A stretch of DNA of 64,000 bases from Bacteroidota bacterium (lineage in GTDB: Bacteria > Bacteroidota > Bacteroidia > Bacteroidales > JAGONC01). Where the stretch lies: contig JAKLFC010000012.1 in assembly GCA_022711405.1 (NCBI GenBank), forward strand, positions 1 through 64,000, read 5' to 3'. Shown piece after piece: positions 37,045 to 46,521 of this stretch. The translations under genes and the position numbers were made by a program. The notes under the pieces are model-generated. The model was not told the DNA's origin, did not search any database, and saw only the letters and a program-made list of their open reading frames with translations. How positions within the stretch are numbered: position 1 is the stretch's first letter; each line of letters opens with the position of its first letter.

Positions 37045-38061
37045 TCAGAGGCTGAACCATTTTTCGACCAGATCCACCAGCCTGGCTGCATACCCTGCTT
37101 CATTATCATACCAGGCAACTACTTTCACAAGGTCATTTCGCTGGCCAAGAACGGAAGTCAATCCTGCATCAAAGATCGCCGAATGGGGATTACCGATGAC
37201 ATCGGCAGAAACGATCGGATCTTCTGTGTACTGTAGGATCCTTCGGAAGGGTCCCCTGGAGGCCTTTTTGAAAGCAGCATTGATCTGCCCGACGCTTGTG
37301 GGCATTTGAACCGTACATGTCAGGTCGGTCAGGGAGCCGTTGGCAACGGGTACCCTGATCCCGGCACCTCCGAGGTTAGCTTTGAGGTGAGGGAAGATCC
37401 TTGAGGAAGCTTTAGCAGCCCCGGTGGTCGTGGGGATGATCGAACAGGCTGCCGCCCTTCCGCGACGGAGATCCTTATGCGGTCCGTCGATGAGATTCTG
37501 ATCACGGGTATAGGAATGGATGGTGGTAATAAAAGCTTCGTCGATGCCCCAGCGATCGTCCAGGATTTTGATCAGGGGTGCCACGCAGTTGGTAGTACAG
37601 GAGGAATTGGAAATGATGACGTCATCGCGGCTCAGGATATGATCATTTATGCCCATGACAATGAACTTGATCTCATCGTCAGGCCCTTTTGCCGGTGCGG
37701 AAATGATTACGCGTTTTGCGCCAGCCTGCACATGCAGGCCGGCTTGCTGAAGAGAGGTGAACTCCCCGGTTGATTCGATCACCACATCGACATCCAGTTC
37801 TTTCCAGGGCAGATTTTCGGGGTGGCTGTCAGAAAAGGCATGAATCTTTCTCCCGTTGACCAGAAGGAAATTCTCCCTGGCCCTTATCCGGCCAGGGAAT
37901 TCTCCCTGGATGGAATCATATTTCACCAGATGTGCCAGCGTTGCAGCATCTGCCAAATCATTCACTGCGACGAGTTCGATCCTTTTATGTTTCAGCAGGG
38001 CACGGAAGGTGACCCTCCCAATTCGTCCGAAACCATTGATAGCCAGTCGAATATGATCCAT
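37045..38061 (-). CDS. gap: Type I glyceraldehyde-3-phosphate dehydrogenase
   Basis: A 338-residue glycolytic/gluconeogenic enzyme. ATG 38061 (MDHIRLAINGFGRIGR) starts the Rossmann fold. NAD specificity is suggested by D35 in VAVNDLADA. The catalytic motif is SNSSCTTNCVAP with nucleophile C155, and the general base lies in ITTIHSYTRDQNLIDGPH. The C-terminal WYDNEAGYAARLVD is canonical. It converges with lpxH, only 4 bases apart. Confidence 0.96.
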   Translation of the reverse strand: MDHIRLAINGFGRIGRVTFRALLKHKRIELVAVNDLADAATLAHLVKYDSIQGEFPGRIRARENFLLVNGRKIHAFSDSHPENLPWKELDVDVVIESTGEFTSLQQAGLHVQAGAKRVIISAPAKGPDDEIKFIVMGINDHILSRDDVIISNSSCTTNCVAPLIKILDDRWGIDEAFITTIHSYTRDQNLIDGPHKDLRRGRAAACSIIPTTTGAAKASSRIFPHLKANLGGAGIRVPVANGSLTDLTCTVQMPTSVGQINAAFKKASRGPFRRILQYTEDPIVSADVIGNPHSAIFDAGLTSVLGQRNDLVKVVAWYDNEAGYAARLVDLVEKWFSL

Positions 38062-38080
38062 AAACACAACAATTGAAGGT

Positions 38081-38088
38081 CAAAGTTA
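38081..38088 (-). promoter_or_regulatory. Predicted -7 box TAACTTTG for gap
   Basis: Exact TAnnTTTG on the minus strand, 19 bases before the gap ATG; divergent from the box at 38131-38138. Confidence 0.5.
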
Positions 38089-38130
38089 ATCATTTTGGCT
38101 GATCTTCTCCGGTTAATCGGCAGGATTTCT

Positions 38131-38138
38131 TACTTTTG
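38131..38138 (+). promoter_or_regulatory. Predicted -7 box TACTTTTG for the M20 dipeptidase gene
   Basis: Exact TAnnTTTG, 70 bases before the start at 38209. No good -33 partner. Confidence 0.5.
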
Positions 38139-38208
38139 ACAAATACCAGTGTGTGCTGGAACAGTCACAATTGTATCATCCTAAACAACCATTACCAAGA
38201 TAGATATC

Positions 38209-39600
38209 ATGATGTCACCAACGATCAAAGATTATATTCAGGAAAACAGGGAACGTTTTCTTGATGAGCTTTTCGGACTGATCCGCATTCCATCGGTGAG
38301 TGCAATTGCTTCACATCAGCCGGATATGCATCGGGCTGCAGAATACTGGAGAGATGCCTTACTGGGTGCCGGCGCGGATAAAGCAGAGATTTACCCCACC
38401 GCGGGGAATCCTATCGTATATGCAGAGAAACTGGTTGATCCCTCCTTTCCAACGGTTCTTGTTTATGCTCATATGGATGTCATGCCTGTTGATCCGGTGA
38501 ATGTATGGAAATCAGATCCTTTTCAGCCTGTCATCCGTGACGGAAGGATCTGGGCCCGCGGGGCGGACGATGATAAAGGACAATCGTTCATGCACGCCAA
38601 AGCGTTCGAGTACCTTGTCAGGACAGGTCAGCTGCCCTGCAACTCCAAATTCATGATCGAAGGCGAAGAGGAGGTGGGATCGGTCAACATGGGTAAATTC
38701 TGTGAGGATCATAAAGAAATGCTCCGGGCTGACATCATCCTTGTTTCTGATACCAGTATGATCGCTGAGGATAAGCCATCTATCACCGTTGGCCTGAGGG
38801 GTTTAAGCTATATAGAGATGGAGGTGAAGGGTCCGGACAGGGATCTGCATTCAGGTATCTTCGGCGGTGCGGTCGCCAATCCGGCCAATGTGATGGCCAG
38901 GATCATTGCATCCCTGTATGATGAGAATAACCGGATCACCATCCCCGGATTTTATGACGACGTAGTGGAGCTCAGTGAGGCTGAGCGTACCGAGATGGCC
39001 AAGGCACCCTTTGATCTGAAGGCTTATAAAGAATCGCTGAACATCGGTGATGTCTGGGGTGAAAAAGGATATTCGACGATTGAACGGACCGGTATCCGGC
39101 CAACCCTCGATGTGAACGGGATGTGGAGCGGCTATACGGGAGAAGGTGCGAAAACGGTGCTGCCAGCCACCGCCCACGCAAAAATATCCATGCGGTTGGT
39201 TCCTGACCAGGATCATCATAAAATCAGCAGACTGTTTGAAGAACACATCAACAGGATTGCCCCGCCGTATGTCAGGATTCAGGTCAGGACACTTCACGGC
39301 GGCCAGGGATATGCATCCCCTACCGACATGATCGCTTACCAGGCTGCTGACAGGGCCTATACGGATGCATATGGCACCAAGCCTATCCCGGTGCGAAGTG
39401 GCGGCAGCATCCCCATCATTTCAGCCTTTGAAGAGAAACTGGGAATAAAAAGCATTCTGATGGGCTTTGGACTGGAATCGGATGCGATCCACTCTCCCAA
39501 TGAGAGCTTCTCACTTTACCAGTTTTTTAAGGGGATCGAGACGATCACATATTTTTACCAGCATTTTGCTGATATGATGAAAAAGGAACGGATCTCCTAG
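38209..39600 (+). CDS. M20-family dipeptidase
   Basis: A 463-residue cytoplasmic metallopeptidase. Zinc ligands and catalytic residues are in place: LVYAHMDVMPVD (His, Asp), ARGADDDKGQ (bridging Asp), IEGEEEVGS (catalytic Glu-Glu), VSDTSMI, and a histidine in DAIHSPNESFSL near the C-terminus. The dimerisation domain follows LDVNGMWSGYTGEGAKTVLP. It resembles the CNDP/PepV-like dipeptidases of Bacteroidota, which split small peptides. Start at 38209 or the adjacent ATG at 38212. Monocistronic by context. Confidence 0.93.
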   Translation: MMSPTIKDYIQENRERFLDELFGLIRIPSVSAIASHQPDMHRAAEYWRDALLGAGADKAEIYPTAGNPIVYAEKLVDPSFPTVLVYAHMDVMPVDPVNVWKSDPFQPVIRDGRIWARGADDDKGQSFMHAKAFEYLVRTGQLPCNSKFMIEGEEEVGSVNMGKFCEDHKEMLRADIILVSDTSMIAEDKPSITVGLRGLSYIEMEVKGPDRDLHSGIFGGAVANPANVMARIIASLYDENNRITIPGFYDDVVELSEAERTEMAKAPFDLKAYKESLNIGDVWGEKGYSTIERTGIRPTLDVNGMWSGYTGEGAKTVLPATAHAKISMRLVPDQDHHKISRLFEEHINRIAPPYVRIQVRTLHGGQGYASPTDMIAYQAADRAYTDAYGTKPIPVRSGGSIPIISAFEEKLGIKSILMGFGLESDAIHSPNESFSLYQFFKGIETITYFYQHFADMMKKERIS

Positions 39601-39603
39601 CTC

Positions 39604-41754
39604 TTAAAGGGCAGCCATGCGATTCCGGAATTCCTGAACACCTCTGTCGAGGAAATCCACAAATTCATCCACATTAAGGTCGTAAGCCCTGGGCTGAACC
39701 AGTTTTTCACCCTTGTGATCGAGCAGCACATAAAAAGGCTGGGCATTCACATTGAAATGGGTGATCTGGAAGTCAGCATATTTTTTTCCGAGCGTCTTTT
39801 TGACCTTTCCGTCATAGGTAGATGTGATCCATTCCCTTTCCGGCAACTGGGTTTTGTCATCGACATACAATGCGATCACCACGTATTCATTCCGCAACCG
39901 CTGGAGCACCTTCGGATCAGCCCAGACATTGGCTTCCATTTCGCGGCAGTTGACGCACCCGTGACCTGTGAAATCAATAAATACCGGTTTGCCAAGCTTC
40001 CTGGCGCATGCCATGCCCTGTTCATAATCGAAAAAGCCCTGGAGACCATGCGGAAGGTGTAAAAAGTCGCTGTATTTTGGCTTATCGCATAGCTCTGCTG
40101 AAGACTGGCCGCCGGAAGGATTATTTGTGCCAGAACTCATCACGGCCCTGGTATTCTCACGAATGATCGCATTCAGGTCAAAATCATGGGTTGCCTGAGG
40201 GGGGATGTAACCGGATAACGCTTTCAGGGGTGCTCCGAACATACCCGGGATCATGTACACGACAAAGGTAAACGTAATGATGGCCAGGGTTATCCGGGTG
40301 ACGCTAATAAAGTTAAGGTCGGAGTCGTGAGCGAATTTCAGTTTTCCCAGCAGGTAGAAGCCCATCAGTGTAAAGATCACGATCCAGAAGGCAAGGTACA
40401 CTTCCCTGTCGAGGATGCCCCAGTGATAGGTCTGATCGGCGATGCTGAGGAATTTTAATCCAAGGGCCAGTTCGATGAATCCGAGGACGACCTTGACCGA
40501 ATTAAGCCAGCCGCCGGATTTTGGCAGATTGGCCAGCCACGACGGGAAAAAAGCGAAGAGGGTGAAAGGCAGGGCAAATGCCAGCGCAAAACCGAACATA
40601 CCAATAATGGGTTTAAGGATCTGACCGCCCGCAGACTCCACCAGGATCGCTCCGACCAGAGGGCCGGTGCAGGAAAAGGATACCAGCACGAGGGTCAGGG
40701 CCATAAAGAAAGCGCCGGAGAATCCGCCCTTGTCAGCCTGTTTATCCGTACGCGTGATCATCCAGCTGGGAAGGGTCAGTTCAAATGCGCCCAGGAAGGA
40801 GGCTGCAAAGACCATGAAGATCAGGAAGAACAATACGTTTGGGATCCAGTGTGTACTGAGGAAGTTGGCAAAATTGGGTCCCAGCGTGATGGCCACCACT
40901 GTCCCAATGATGGTATAGATGGCGATGATGGAAAATCCGTAAACGATGGCCTGAAAACGTGCCTTTCGCTTCCTCTCATTATCGTGCATGAAAAAGGTGA
41001 CCGTCATGGGGATCATGGGGAAAACACAGGGTGTGAGGATAGCTGCAAAGCCTGCCAAAATGGAAATGAGGAAAAAATAGAATAAAGATTTCTTTTCCCT
41101 TGACTGGGCATTCACCTCCTCCAGTGAGGAATCGGTAACCTGTTCCTGCCGCTGGGATCCCGCTGTACCGGTCACAGAATCGTGCTGAAGCTCAAGGGTG
41201 GTGACAGGTGCTAAGGGAACACCGTTCGCGGGTTGTCCGCCTTTCAGTGAATCGCCGTTGGTCATCGAAGTACCGGCCTGCTGGTTGAAGGTGAACTCAA
41301 ATTCTTCATCCGCCGGCGGCAGGCATTTCTCTTCATCACACGACATGAAATTGACATATCCCCTGACGGTGACAGGTTCTGTTGACAGCAAGCGGATCTT
41401 TTGCCTGAAAGTGACCTCTCTGGCAAAATATTTCAGCACCATTTCAAAGTTCGGATCGTATTCCTCCAGGGCGGTGGGTTCTTCCACTTTACCAACCAGT
41501 TCATACCCTTTGACATCCTCAAAGGTAAACGTGGTAGCAGGAGGAGTCATCGGAATGTCCTGAGAGTAAAGGTGCCACTTGTTTTCGATCTCAGCGCTGA
41601 ACAGCAGCTCCGCTTCGGTCGGGGAAAGAGCCCGGCTGCTGAAACTCCATATGACGGGTTCATAGATCTGACCCTTTACTCCGGCAGATGCTGAAAATAA
41701 AATGATGAAAAGGCTGAAAAGGCCTTTATTCACGATAGGGCTGAAAATCCTCAT
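39604..41754 (-). CDS. dsbD: DsbD-like thiol:disulfide interchange protein (protein-disulfide reductase)
   Basis: A 716-residue membrane protein. After a signal peptide comes an N-terminal immunoglobulin-like DsbD-alpha domain (about 30-150, with FMSCDEEKCLPP, the reactive C-x5-C-type pair). Eight membrane helices follow in the CcdA-like core (AAILTPCVFPMIPMTVTFF; VLVSFSCTGPLVG), with the two buried cysteines of the transport path. The C-terminal thioredoxin domain has GHGCVNCREME, C600 and C603. It moves electrons from cytoplasmic thioredoxin to periplasmic partners. All three redox modules appear complete. Its own promoter box lies 18 bases upstream. Confidence 0.93.
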   Translation of the reverse strand: MRIFSPIVNKGLFSLFIILFSASAGVKGQIYEPVIWSFSSRALSPTEAELLFSAEIENKWHLYSQDIPMTPPATTFTFEDVKGYELVGKVEEPTALEEYDPNFEMVLKYFAREVTFRQKIRLLSTEPVTVRGYVNFMSCDEEKCLPPADEEFEFTFNQQAGTSMTNGDSLKGGQPANGVPLAPVTTLELQHDSVTGTAGSQRQEQVTDSSLEEVNAQSREKKSLFYFFLISILAGFAAILTPCVFPMIPMTVTFFMHDNERKRKARFQAIVYGFSIIAIYTIIGTVVAITLGPNFANFLSTHWIPNVLFFLIFMVFAASFLGAFELTLPSWMITRTDKQADKGGFSGAFFMALTLVLVSFSCTGPLVGAILVESAGGQILKPIIGMFGFALAFALPFTLFAFFPSWLANLPKSGGWLNSVKVVLGFIELALGLKFLSIADQTYHWGILDREVYLAFWIVIFTLMGFYLLGKLKFAHDSDLNFISVTRITLAIITFTFVVYMIPGMFGAPLKALSGYIPPQATHDFDLNAIIRENTRAVMSSGTNNPSGGQSSAELCDKPKYSDFLHLPHGLQGFFDYEQGMACARKLGKPVFIDFTGHGCVNCREMEANVWADPKVLQRLRNEYVVIALYVDDKTQLPEREWITSTYDGKVKKTLGKKYADFQITHFNVNAQPFYVLLDHKGEKLVQPRAYDLNVDEFVDFLDRGVQEFRNRMAAL

Positions 41755-41772
41755 TTAAAATTAATTTGGGTG

Positions 41773-41780
41773 CAAAGGTA
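41773..41780 (-). promoter_or_regulatory. Predicted -7 box TACCTTTG for dsbD
   Basis: Exact TAnnTTTG on the minus strand, 18 bases before the ATG at 41754. Confidence 0.5.
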
Positions 41781-41831
41781 CTAAAACGGCGACATCGCTT
41801 TTCATAAAAAATGTTATACCTGAGTGTTTGG

Positions 41832-43181
41832 TCATTTGGCAGGTGATTGATTCAGCCACTTGATCCTCAGGATATCCCTGGTACGGTCTGTAACGCGGAA
41901 TCGCTCATCAGGGCGGTGTCCGACCAGCCATGCGATCTTTCCTCCTGATTCCAGGATCCAGCTGTTGTGCTTTTCGAAAACAGAGAATTTTTCATCAATG
42001 AAGAAGTCACTCAGCTTTTTTGTATGTTTCATACCGAAGGGTTGAAAAAAATCTCCTTTTTTCCATCTTCTCAGGATCAGGGGATAGTGCACCATTGCCA
42101 TATCCAGGGAGGCGATCCGGGGGTCTGTATCCGGTCTGAAATCACCCGGCAGTGTAAGTCGCTCGATCAAAAGAAGTACTGGATGATGCATATGAGTGAC
42201 ATCAGCGTCAATGTACACTTCTGTTCCAGGCATCCCGGCGATGGAGCCGGCAGGTCTGAGGATCAATTTCTGTCGGTCCCTGAGCAGGCAATATTCGGGT
42301 GACAGGAACAGTTTACCCGGGATGCCTGAGAGGGATTCACTGATCCTTTTTATGGTCTGATAGTTGAATCCAAAGGGACTGAGCCATTCGCTCAGATAGG
42401 CGTTGACAGGTGTGAGTTTTAAAAGTTCCGGGATGCTGATGGAAAGACCCTCAGGATCTTCGATGCAGACAAGCTTCTTTTTTTCACCGATCTTTTCCCT
42501 GACGATCATTCCGGCTTCCTTCAGCCTTTCAGCGGTTTGTGTCAGGCCATTCCGGAAATCAGGATTTATGGTTTCGAAGACCGGCAGGATGTTATGCCGG
42601 ATCCTATTCCTGGTATAATGATCGGAAAGGTTTGATGAATCGAGGCAGAAAGCCAGCTGATGTTCCTGCTGGTATTGTTCGATCATGGTCCGTGTGGCAA
42701 ACATCATAGGCCGGATGGTTTTCCCCTGTCTTGAGCGGATCCCATGGAGGCCGTCAAGGCCTGTGCCCCTTGACAGGTTGATCAGCAGGGTTTCGATCTG
42801 GTCGTCGAGGTGATGGGCGGTCGCGACAAGATCGAAGTTCTCACCGGCCAGCAATTCACCGAACCACTGGTAGCGGAGCTGCCGGGCTGCCATTTGTACG
42901 GAGAGGTGATGGGCGCGGGCATATTCCTCAGTGGAGAATGATGTAGAATAAAAGGGTACCTGATAACCGGCAGCGAGTTCTTTCACAAATTGCTCATCCC
43001 TGTCGGATTCTTCTCCCCGCAGGGTGAAATTACAATGGGCGACACCGAATTGAAATCCGGCCCGGTGGAAGAGTTCCGTCATCACCACTGAGTCCATTCC
43101 GCCGCTGACCGCCAGCAGAACAGGCTGATGAGGAAGGAAGAGGGTCTCTTTCCTTATATATCCAATGAATGCGTTCAGCAT
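41832..43181 (-). CDS. tilS: tRNA(Ile)-lysidine synthase
   Basis: A 449-residue enzyme adding lysine to C34 of the tRNA-Ile with anticodon CAU, which changes it to read AUA. ATG 43181 (MLNAFIGYIRKE) is chosen over an upstream frame extension. The PP-loop is LLAVSGGMDSVVM (26-31 core), followed by VAHCNFTLRGEESDRDE and ATAHHLDDQIETLLINLSRG (split: ATAHHLDDQIET). The C-terminal TilS domain ends with HTKKLSDFFIDEK and AWLVGHRPDERFRVT. Length is normal for the larger form. A TATCTTTG box sits only 8 bases before the ATG, so it probably has its own near-leaderless transcript. Confidence 0.95.
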   Translation of the reverse strand: MLNAFIGYIRKETLFLPHQPVLLAVSGGMDSVVMTELFHRAGFQFGVAHCNFTLRGEESDRDEQFVKELAAGYQVPFYSTSFSTEEYARAHHLSVQMAARQLRYQWFGELLAGENFDLVATAHHLDDQIETLLINLSRGTGLDGLHGIRSRQGKTIRPMMFATRTMIEQYQQEHQLAFCLDSSNLSDHYTRNRIRHNILPVFETINPDFRNGLTQTAERLKEAGMIVREKIGEKKKLVCIEDPEGLSISIPELLKLTPVNAYLSEWLSPFGFNYQTIKRISESLSGIPGKLFLSPEYCLLRDRQKLILRPAGSIAGMPGTEVYIDADVTHMHHPVLLLIERLTLPGDFRPDTDPRIASLDMAMVHYPLILRRWKKGDFFQPFGMKHTKKLSDFFIDEKFSVFEKHNSWILESGGKIAWLVGHRPDERFRVTDRTRDILRIKWLNQSPAK

Positions 43182-43189
43182 AGCATCCA

Positions 43190-43197
43190 CAAAGATA
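43190..43197 (-). promoter_or_regulatory. Predicted -7 box TATCTTTG for tilS
   Basis: Exact TAnnTTTG on the minus strand; it ends 8 bases before the tilS ATG, so transcription should start at or next to the start codon. Confidence 0.5.
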
Positions 43198-43239
43198 CAG
43201 AAAGAAAACGCCACAGAGGGCAATAACCATCAGGCAGGA

Positions 43240-44277
43240 TCAGATTTGCCAGACATTGCCACTGTTGATCAGTCCTTCCAGGGTTTTGATCCTGGATTCT
43301 TCCATGCTGCGGATCACCTGCCGTTCCAGCGCCTGGTCATAGGGTTCGCAGGGGAAGGAGCGAATGACGCCGGTAGCAACCGGAAACTCGGGGTAGTTCA
43401 TTCGGGTCAGCAAATAATGAAGGGCAATGTCAGGAGTATAAGCATCATGTACCAGCAGATCCTCCTCTGTGATTCCGTTCTCTCCGATATTGACTACCTG
43501 CAATCCTGCGTTCCTTAAGATGAGTCCCTTGTCGCGTCCGGTGCCAAAGATCATGGGCTTGCCGTGCTCCAGATAGATGATACGGTCGTCTTTGACATCC
43601 TTGCCGGTAATTTCCTGATGGATCTTGTTGTTAAAGATCACACAGTTCTGCAGGATTTCAACGACAGAAGTCCCGTCATGCTGGGCAGCTTTGATGAAGA
43701 TATCGGTCATCTGCTTGGGTTCGGTATCCACAGCTCTGGCAAAGAACGTACCCTGTGCGCCCATGGCAAGTTCACCCGGTATAAACGGGGGTTCGATGGT
43801 TCCATCGGGGGATGTTTTCGTTTTCAATCCCTTGGGGGAAGTGGGAGAATACTGACCTTTGGTCAGCCCATAAATCTTGTTATTGAAAATCAGGATATTA
43901 ACATCCAGATTACGCCGCAGGATATGGATGAAGTGGTTACCTCCGATGGCCATGCTATCCCCGTCGCCGGTCACGATCCAGACACTAAGTTCCGGGTTGG
44001 CGATTTTTATCCCGGAGGCCACTGCTGCTGCTCTTCCGTGGAGGCCATGAAAACCGTATGTGTTGATGTAATAGGGAAATCTTGACGAGCAGCCAATTCC
44101 TGAAACGAAAACGATGTCTTCTTTTTTCATGCCGATTTCAGGAAGGGCATTCTGGACGGCGGAGAGGATGGCATAGTCGCCGCATCCTGCACACCATTTT
44201 ACGGGCTGGTCGAGTCTGAAATCATTCCTTGTCAATGCCGGCTGTGCGGAGCTGGTCTCATTTGTTGCTGCCATCAT
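43240..44277 (-). CDS. korB: 2-oxoacid:ferredoxin oxidoreductase subunit beta (2-oxoglutarate type)
   Basis: A 345-residue thiamine-diphosphate-binding subunit. The N-terminal VKWCAGCGDYAIL holds the cluster-ligand cysteines C29 and C32; the ThDP/Mg site is IVTGDGDSMAIGGNHFIH with NNKIYGLTKGQYSPTS. With the alpha subunit it converts 2-oxoglutarate (or a similar 2-oxoacid) and CoA to acyl-CoA, CO2 and reduced ferredoxin. Its ATG overlaps the korA stop (ATGA, 4 bases), so the two are translationally coupled. Specificity for 2-oxoglutarate is inferred from length and subunit layout. Confidence 0.93.
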   Translation of the reverse strand: MMAATNETSSAQPALTRNDFRLDQPVKWCAGCGDYAILSAVQNALPEIGMKKEDIVFVSGIGCSSRFPYYINTYGFHGLHGRAAAVASGIKIANPELSVWIVTGDGDSMAIGGNHFIHILRRNLDVNILIFNNKIYGLTKGQYSPTSPKGLKTKTSPDGTIEPPFIPGELAMGAQGTFFARAVDTEPKQMTDIFIKAAQHDGTSVVEILQNCVIFNNKIHQEITGKDVKDDRIIYLEHGKPMIFGTGRDKGLILRNAGLQVVNIGENGITEEDLLVHDAYTPDIALHYLLTRMNYPEFPVATGVIRSFPCEPYDQALERQVIRSMEESRIKTLEGLINSGNVWQI

Positions 44278-46127
44278 TCTTTTCCCTCCAGTACTTGATT
44301 GAATTTTCGTTTCAACTCCTCTATCATAAATGGAAGTCCTTGAATTTTATTGTATCTGAGATACTTAAACTGAGGGTACAATGCGTTCAGGTACATAGCA
44401 AACTGTCCCAGGTTGAGTTCGCAGACGATGATCTTCCTGAAGCCCTTCAGTACTGCTTCGGTATTTCTGGGCAGGGGTTTCAGGTAATTGAACTGAGCCA
44501 GGCTGATGCTTTTACCCTGCTGCTGGAGGTCCTGCACAGCGCTGATCATGGCGCCGTATGTTCCTCCCCATCCCACGGCCAGAAGGTCGCCTGTGGGTTC
44601 TCCCCAAACCTTCAGTTCAGGTATATAGTTGGCCACGCGCTGTACTTTTTCCTCCCTGAGCCGTACCATTTTCTCATGGTTCAGGGGATCATGGGAGACA
44701 AAACCCGTGACATCCTCCTTTTCGAGGCTGCCGATACGGTGGCGAAGACCTTCCTGCCCTGGTATTGCCCAGAACCGGTTGAGTTTCTCCGGATCCCTGC
44801 GATATGGTTTGAAATCAGGTGTATTGTCCGGTACAAGCGGTGGAACAATGGGAGGAAGGTCTGCGATCTTTGGAATGTTCCAGAGCTCCGAACCATTGGC
44901 AAGGTATCCATCAGTCAGCAGGATCACGGGAGTCATATGCTCTATGGCTATTTTGCAGGCCATATAAGTATAATCAAAGCAGTCGGAAGGGGAAGAAGCT
45001 GAGATGATGACGGCAGGGCTTTCTCCGCAACGTCCGTAGAGGGCCTGAAGGAGGTCTCCCTGTTCTGTTTTTGTAGGCAGGCCGGTAGATGGACCTCCCC
45101 TCTGTACATCCACAATGACCAGCGGGAGTTCTGTTATCACAGCCAGTCCTATCGCTTCACTCTTGAGTGCAAGTCCCGGCCCGGAGGTTGTGGTCACACC
45201 CAGGTTACCGGCAAAACTGGCGCCGATGGCCGAGTTGATCCCGGCAATTTCGTCCTCTGCCTGAAAGACCTTCACGCCCAGCTGTTTTCTTTTGGCCAGC
45301 TCCTGCAGGATTTCAGAAGCCGGGGTGATCGGGTAGGAACCAAGGAATAAAGGCCGGCCTGAACGTTCGGAGGCGGCTATAAATCCCCAGGCCACAGCGG
45401 TATTACCTGTAATGTTCCTGAATTTTCCCTTCCTCTCTTCTTTATGAATGATCTGAAACCGTGATTCCAGGGTTTCAATGGTTTCCGCATAATGATATCC
45501 TGCCCTCAGTACTTTTTTATTCGCCTCAGCCAAAGCCGGCTTGCTCTTAAAACGATCGTCCAGGAACTTCTCTCCATATTCCAGATTCCTGTCGAAGAGC
45601 CAGTAGAGGATACCCACTGCAAACTGGTTCTTGGTTTTTTCAGCCGTTTTACTGTCCAGCCCCAGTTCTTTAACTGTTGTAAAATTCAAATAGGTGATGG
45701 GTGCCCTGACAATGTTATATCCATCGAGGGTGCCGTCTTCCAGGGGATCTGATGTAAAACCTGCCTTCTGGTAATTCTTCTCATCGAAGCTATCGCTGTC
45801 AATGATGATGGTGGCGCCTTGTTTCACCCACTTGAGGTTGGTCCTCAGCGCTGCAGGATTCATGGCGACCAGCACATCGGCCAGGTCTCCCGGTGTTTTG
45901 ATGTCCTTACTGCCGATACGGACCTGGAAGCCTGATACTCCGGCAATGGTTCCCTGCGGCGCCCTGATCTCGGAGGGGTAATCGGGGAAAGTAGAAATAT
46001 CATTTCCAACAAACGCAGAGGTGTCGGAAAACTGTGTTCCACTCATTTGCATGCCATCACCCGAATCACCGGCAAATTTTACCACTGCATCTTCCAACTC
46101 GATGATTTTTCGCTTTTTAATACCCAT
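44274..46127 (-). CDS. korA: 2-oxoacid:ferredoxin oxidoreductase subunit alpha (gamma-alpha fusion)
   Basis: A 617-residue protein. Residues about 1-190 are the gamma domain (VVKFAGDSGDGMQMSGTQF; VLVAMNPAALRTNLKWVKQG), fused to the alpha/pyrimidine-binding part (about 230-617: FLGSYPITPASEILQELAKR, TTTSGPGLALKSEAIGLAV, VDVQRGGPSTGLPTKTEQGDL in split reading). The C-terminal domain has LLAVGWGGTYG. This gamma-alpha fusion is the standard two-subunit KorAB form. A TACCTTTG promoter lies 22 bases upstream. A 2[4Fe-4S] ferredoxin gene, its likely electron acceptor, starts divergently 211 bases away. Confidence 0.94.
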   Translation of the reverse strand: MGIKKRKIIELEDAVVKFAGDSGDGMQMSGTQFSDTSAFVGNDISTFPDYPSEIRAPQGTIAGVSGFQVRIGSKDIKTPGDLADVLVAMNPAALRTNLKWVKQGATIIIDSDSFDEKNYQKAGFTSDPLEDGTLDGYNIVRAPITYLNFTTVKELGLDSKTAEKTKNQFAVGILYWLFDRNLEYGEKFLDDRFKSKPALAEANKKVLRAGYHYAETIETLESRFQIIHKEERKGKFRNITGNTAVAWGFIAASERSGRPLFLGSYPITPASEILQELAKRKQLGVKVFQAEDEIAGINSAIGASFAGNLGVTTTSGPGLALKSEAIGLAVITELPLVIVDVQRGGPSTGLPTKTEQGDLLQALYGRCGESPAVIISASSPSDCFDYTYMACKIAIEHMTPVILLTDGYLANGSELWNIPKIADLPPIVPPLVPDNTPDFKPYRRDPEKLNRFWAIPGQEGLRHRIGSLEKEDVTGFVSHDPLNHEKMVRLREEKVQRVANYIPELKVWGEPTGDLLAVGWGGTYGAMISAVQDLQQQGKSISLAQFNYLKPLPRNTEAVLKGFRKIIVCELNLGQFAMYLNALYPQFKYLRYNKIQGLPFMIEELKRKFNQVLEGKE

Positions 46128-46149
46128 TTTGTTAATATTTTAACAATTG

Positions 46150-46157
46150 CAAAGGTA
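46150..46157 (-). promoter_or_regulatory. Predicted -7 box TACCTTTG for korAB
   Basis: Exact TAnnTTTG on the minus strand, 22 bases before the korA ATG, with TTG (46182-46180) 22 bp further upstream. Confidence 0.55.
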
Positions 46158-46279
46158 AAGACATTATTCCTTTCAATTCCAACAAATGTCTTTTTTTTAG
46201 GGATCCCATTCTGTACCTGCATTTTGTTTAGATCAAAACTAAATTTCAGAAATCTGCATCCAGTATCCAAAAAATAAAA

Positions 46280-46287
46280 TACTTTTG
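46280..46287 (+). promoter_or_regulatory. Predicted -7 box TACTTTTG for the ferredoxin gene
   Basis: Exact TAnnTTTG, 51 bases before the ferredoxin ATG at 46339. Confidence 0.5.
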
Positions 46288-46338
46288 TAAAGCCAATCAA
46301 CGTTGGCGGAGTCAAATTATTAACCAAAACTTTTAGCC

Positions 46339-46506
46339 ATGGCTTATAAGATCTCTGATGATTGTACGGCATGCGGCACATGTATCGATGAATGTCCCGT
46401 TGAAGCCATTTCTCCGGGTGATATTTATGTCATTGATCCGGATGTGTGCACCGATTGTGGTTCATGCGCGGATGTTTGCCCTGTTGAAGCGATACATCCA
46501 GAATAA
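46339..46506 (+). CDS. 2[4Fe-4S] ferredoxin (55 residues)
   Basis: A short gene of 55 codons plus stop. The product has two cluster motifs: CTACGTCIDECP (C9, C12, C15, C19) and CTDCGSCADVCP (C37, C40, C43, C47). Each has the C-x2-C-x2-C-x3-C-P form of clostridial-type ferredoxins, and the two halves are internal repeats (ECPVEAI, VCPVEAI). It carries low-potential electrons and is the obvious acceptor for KorAB encoded divergently. It has its own promoter box and a strong terminator directly after it, so it is monocistronic. Confidence 0.95.
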   Translation: MAYKISDDCTACGTCIDECPVEAISPGDIYVIDPDVCTDCGSCADVCPVEAIHPE

Positions 46507-46521
46507 TCATCAACTGTATAG

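Noticed and set aside
43564..44085. 173-codon plus-strand frame inside korB
   Set aside because: Antisense to a well-supported gene; no recognisable domain.
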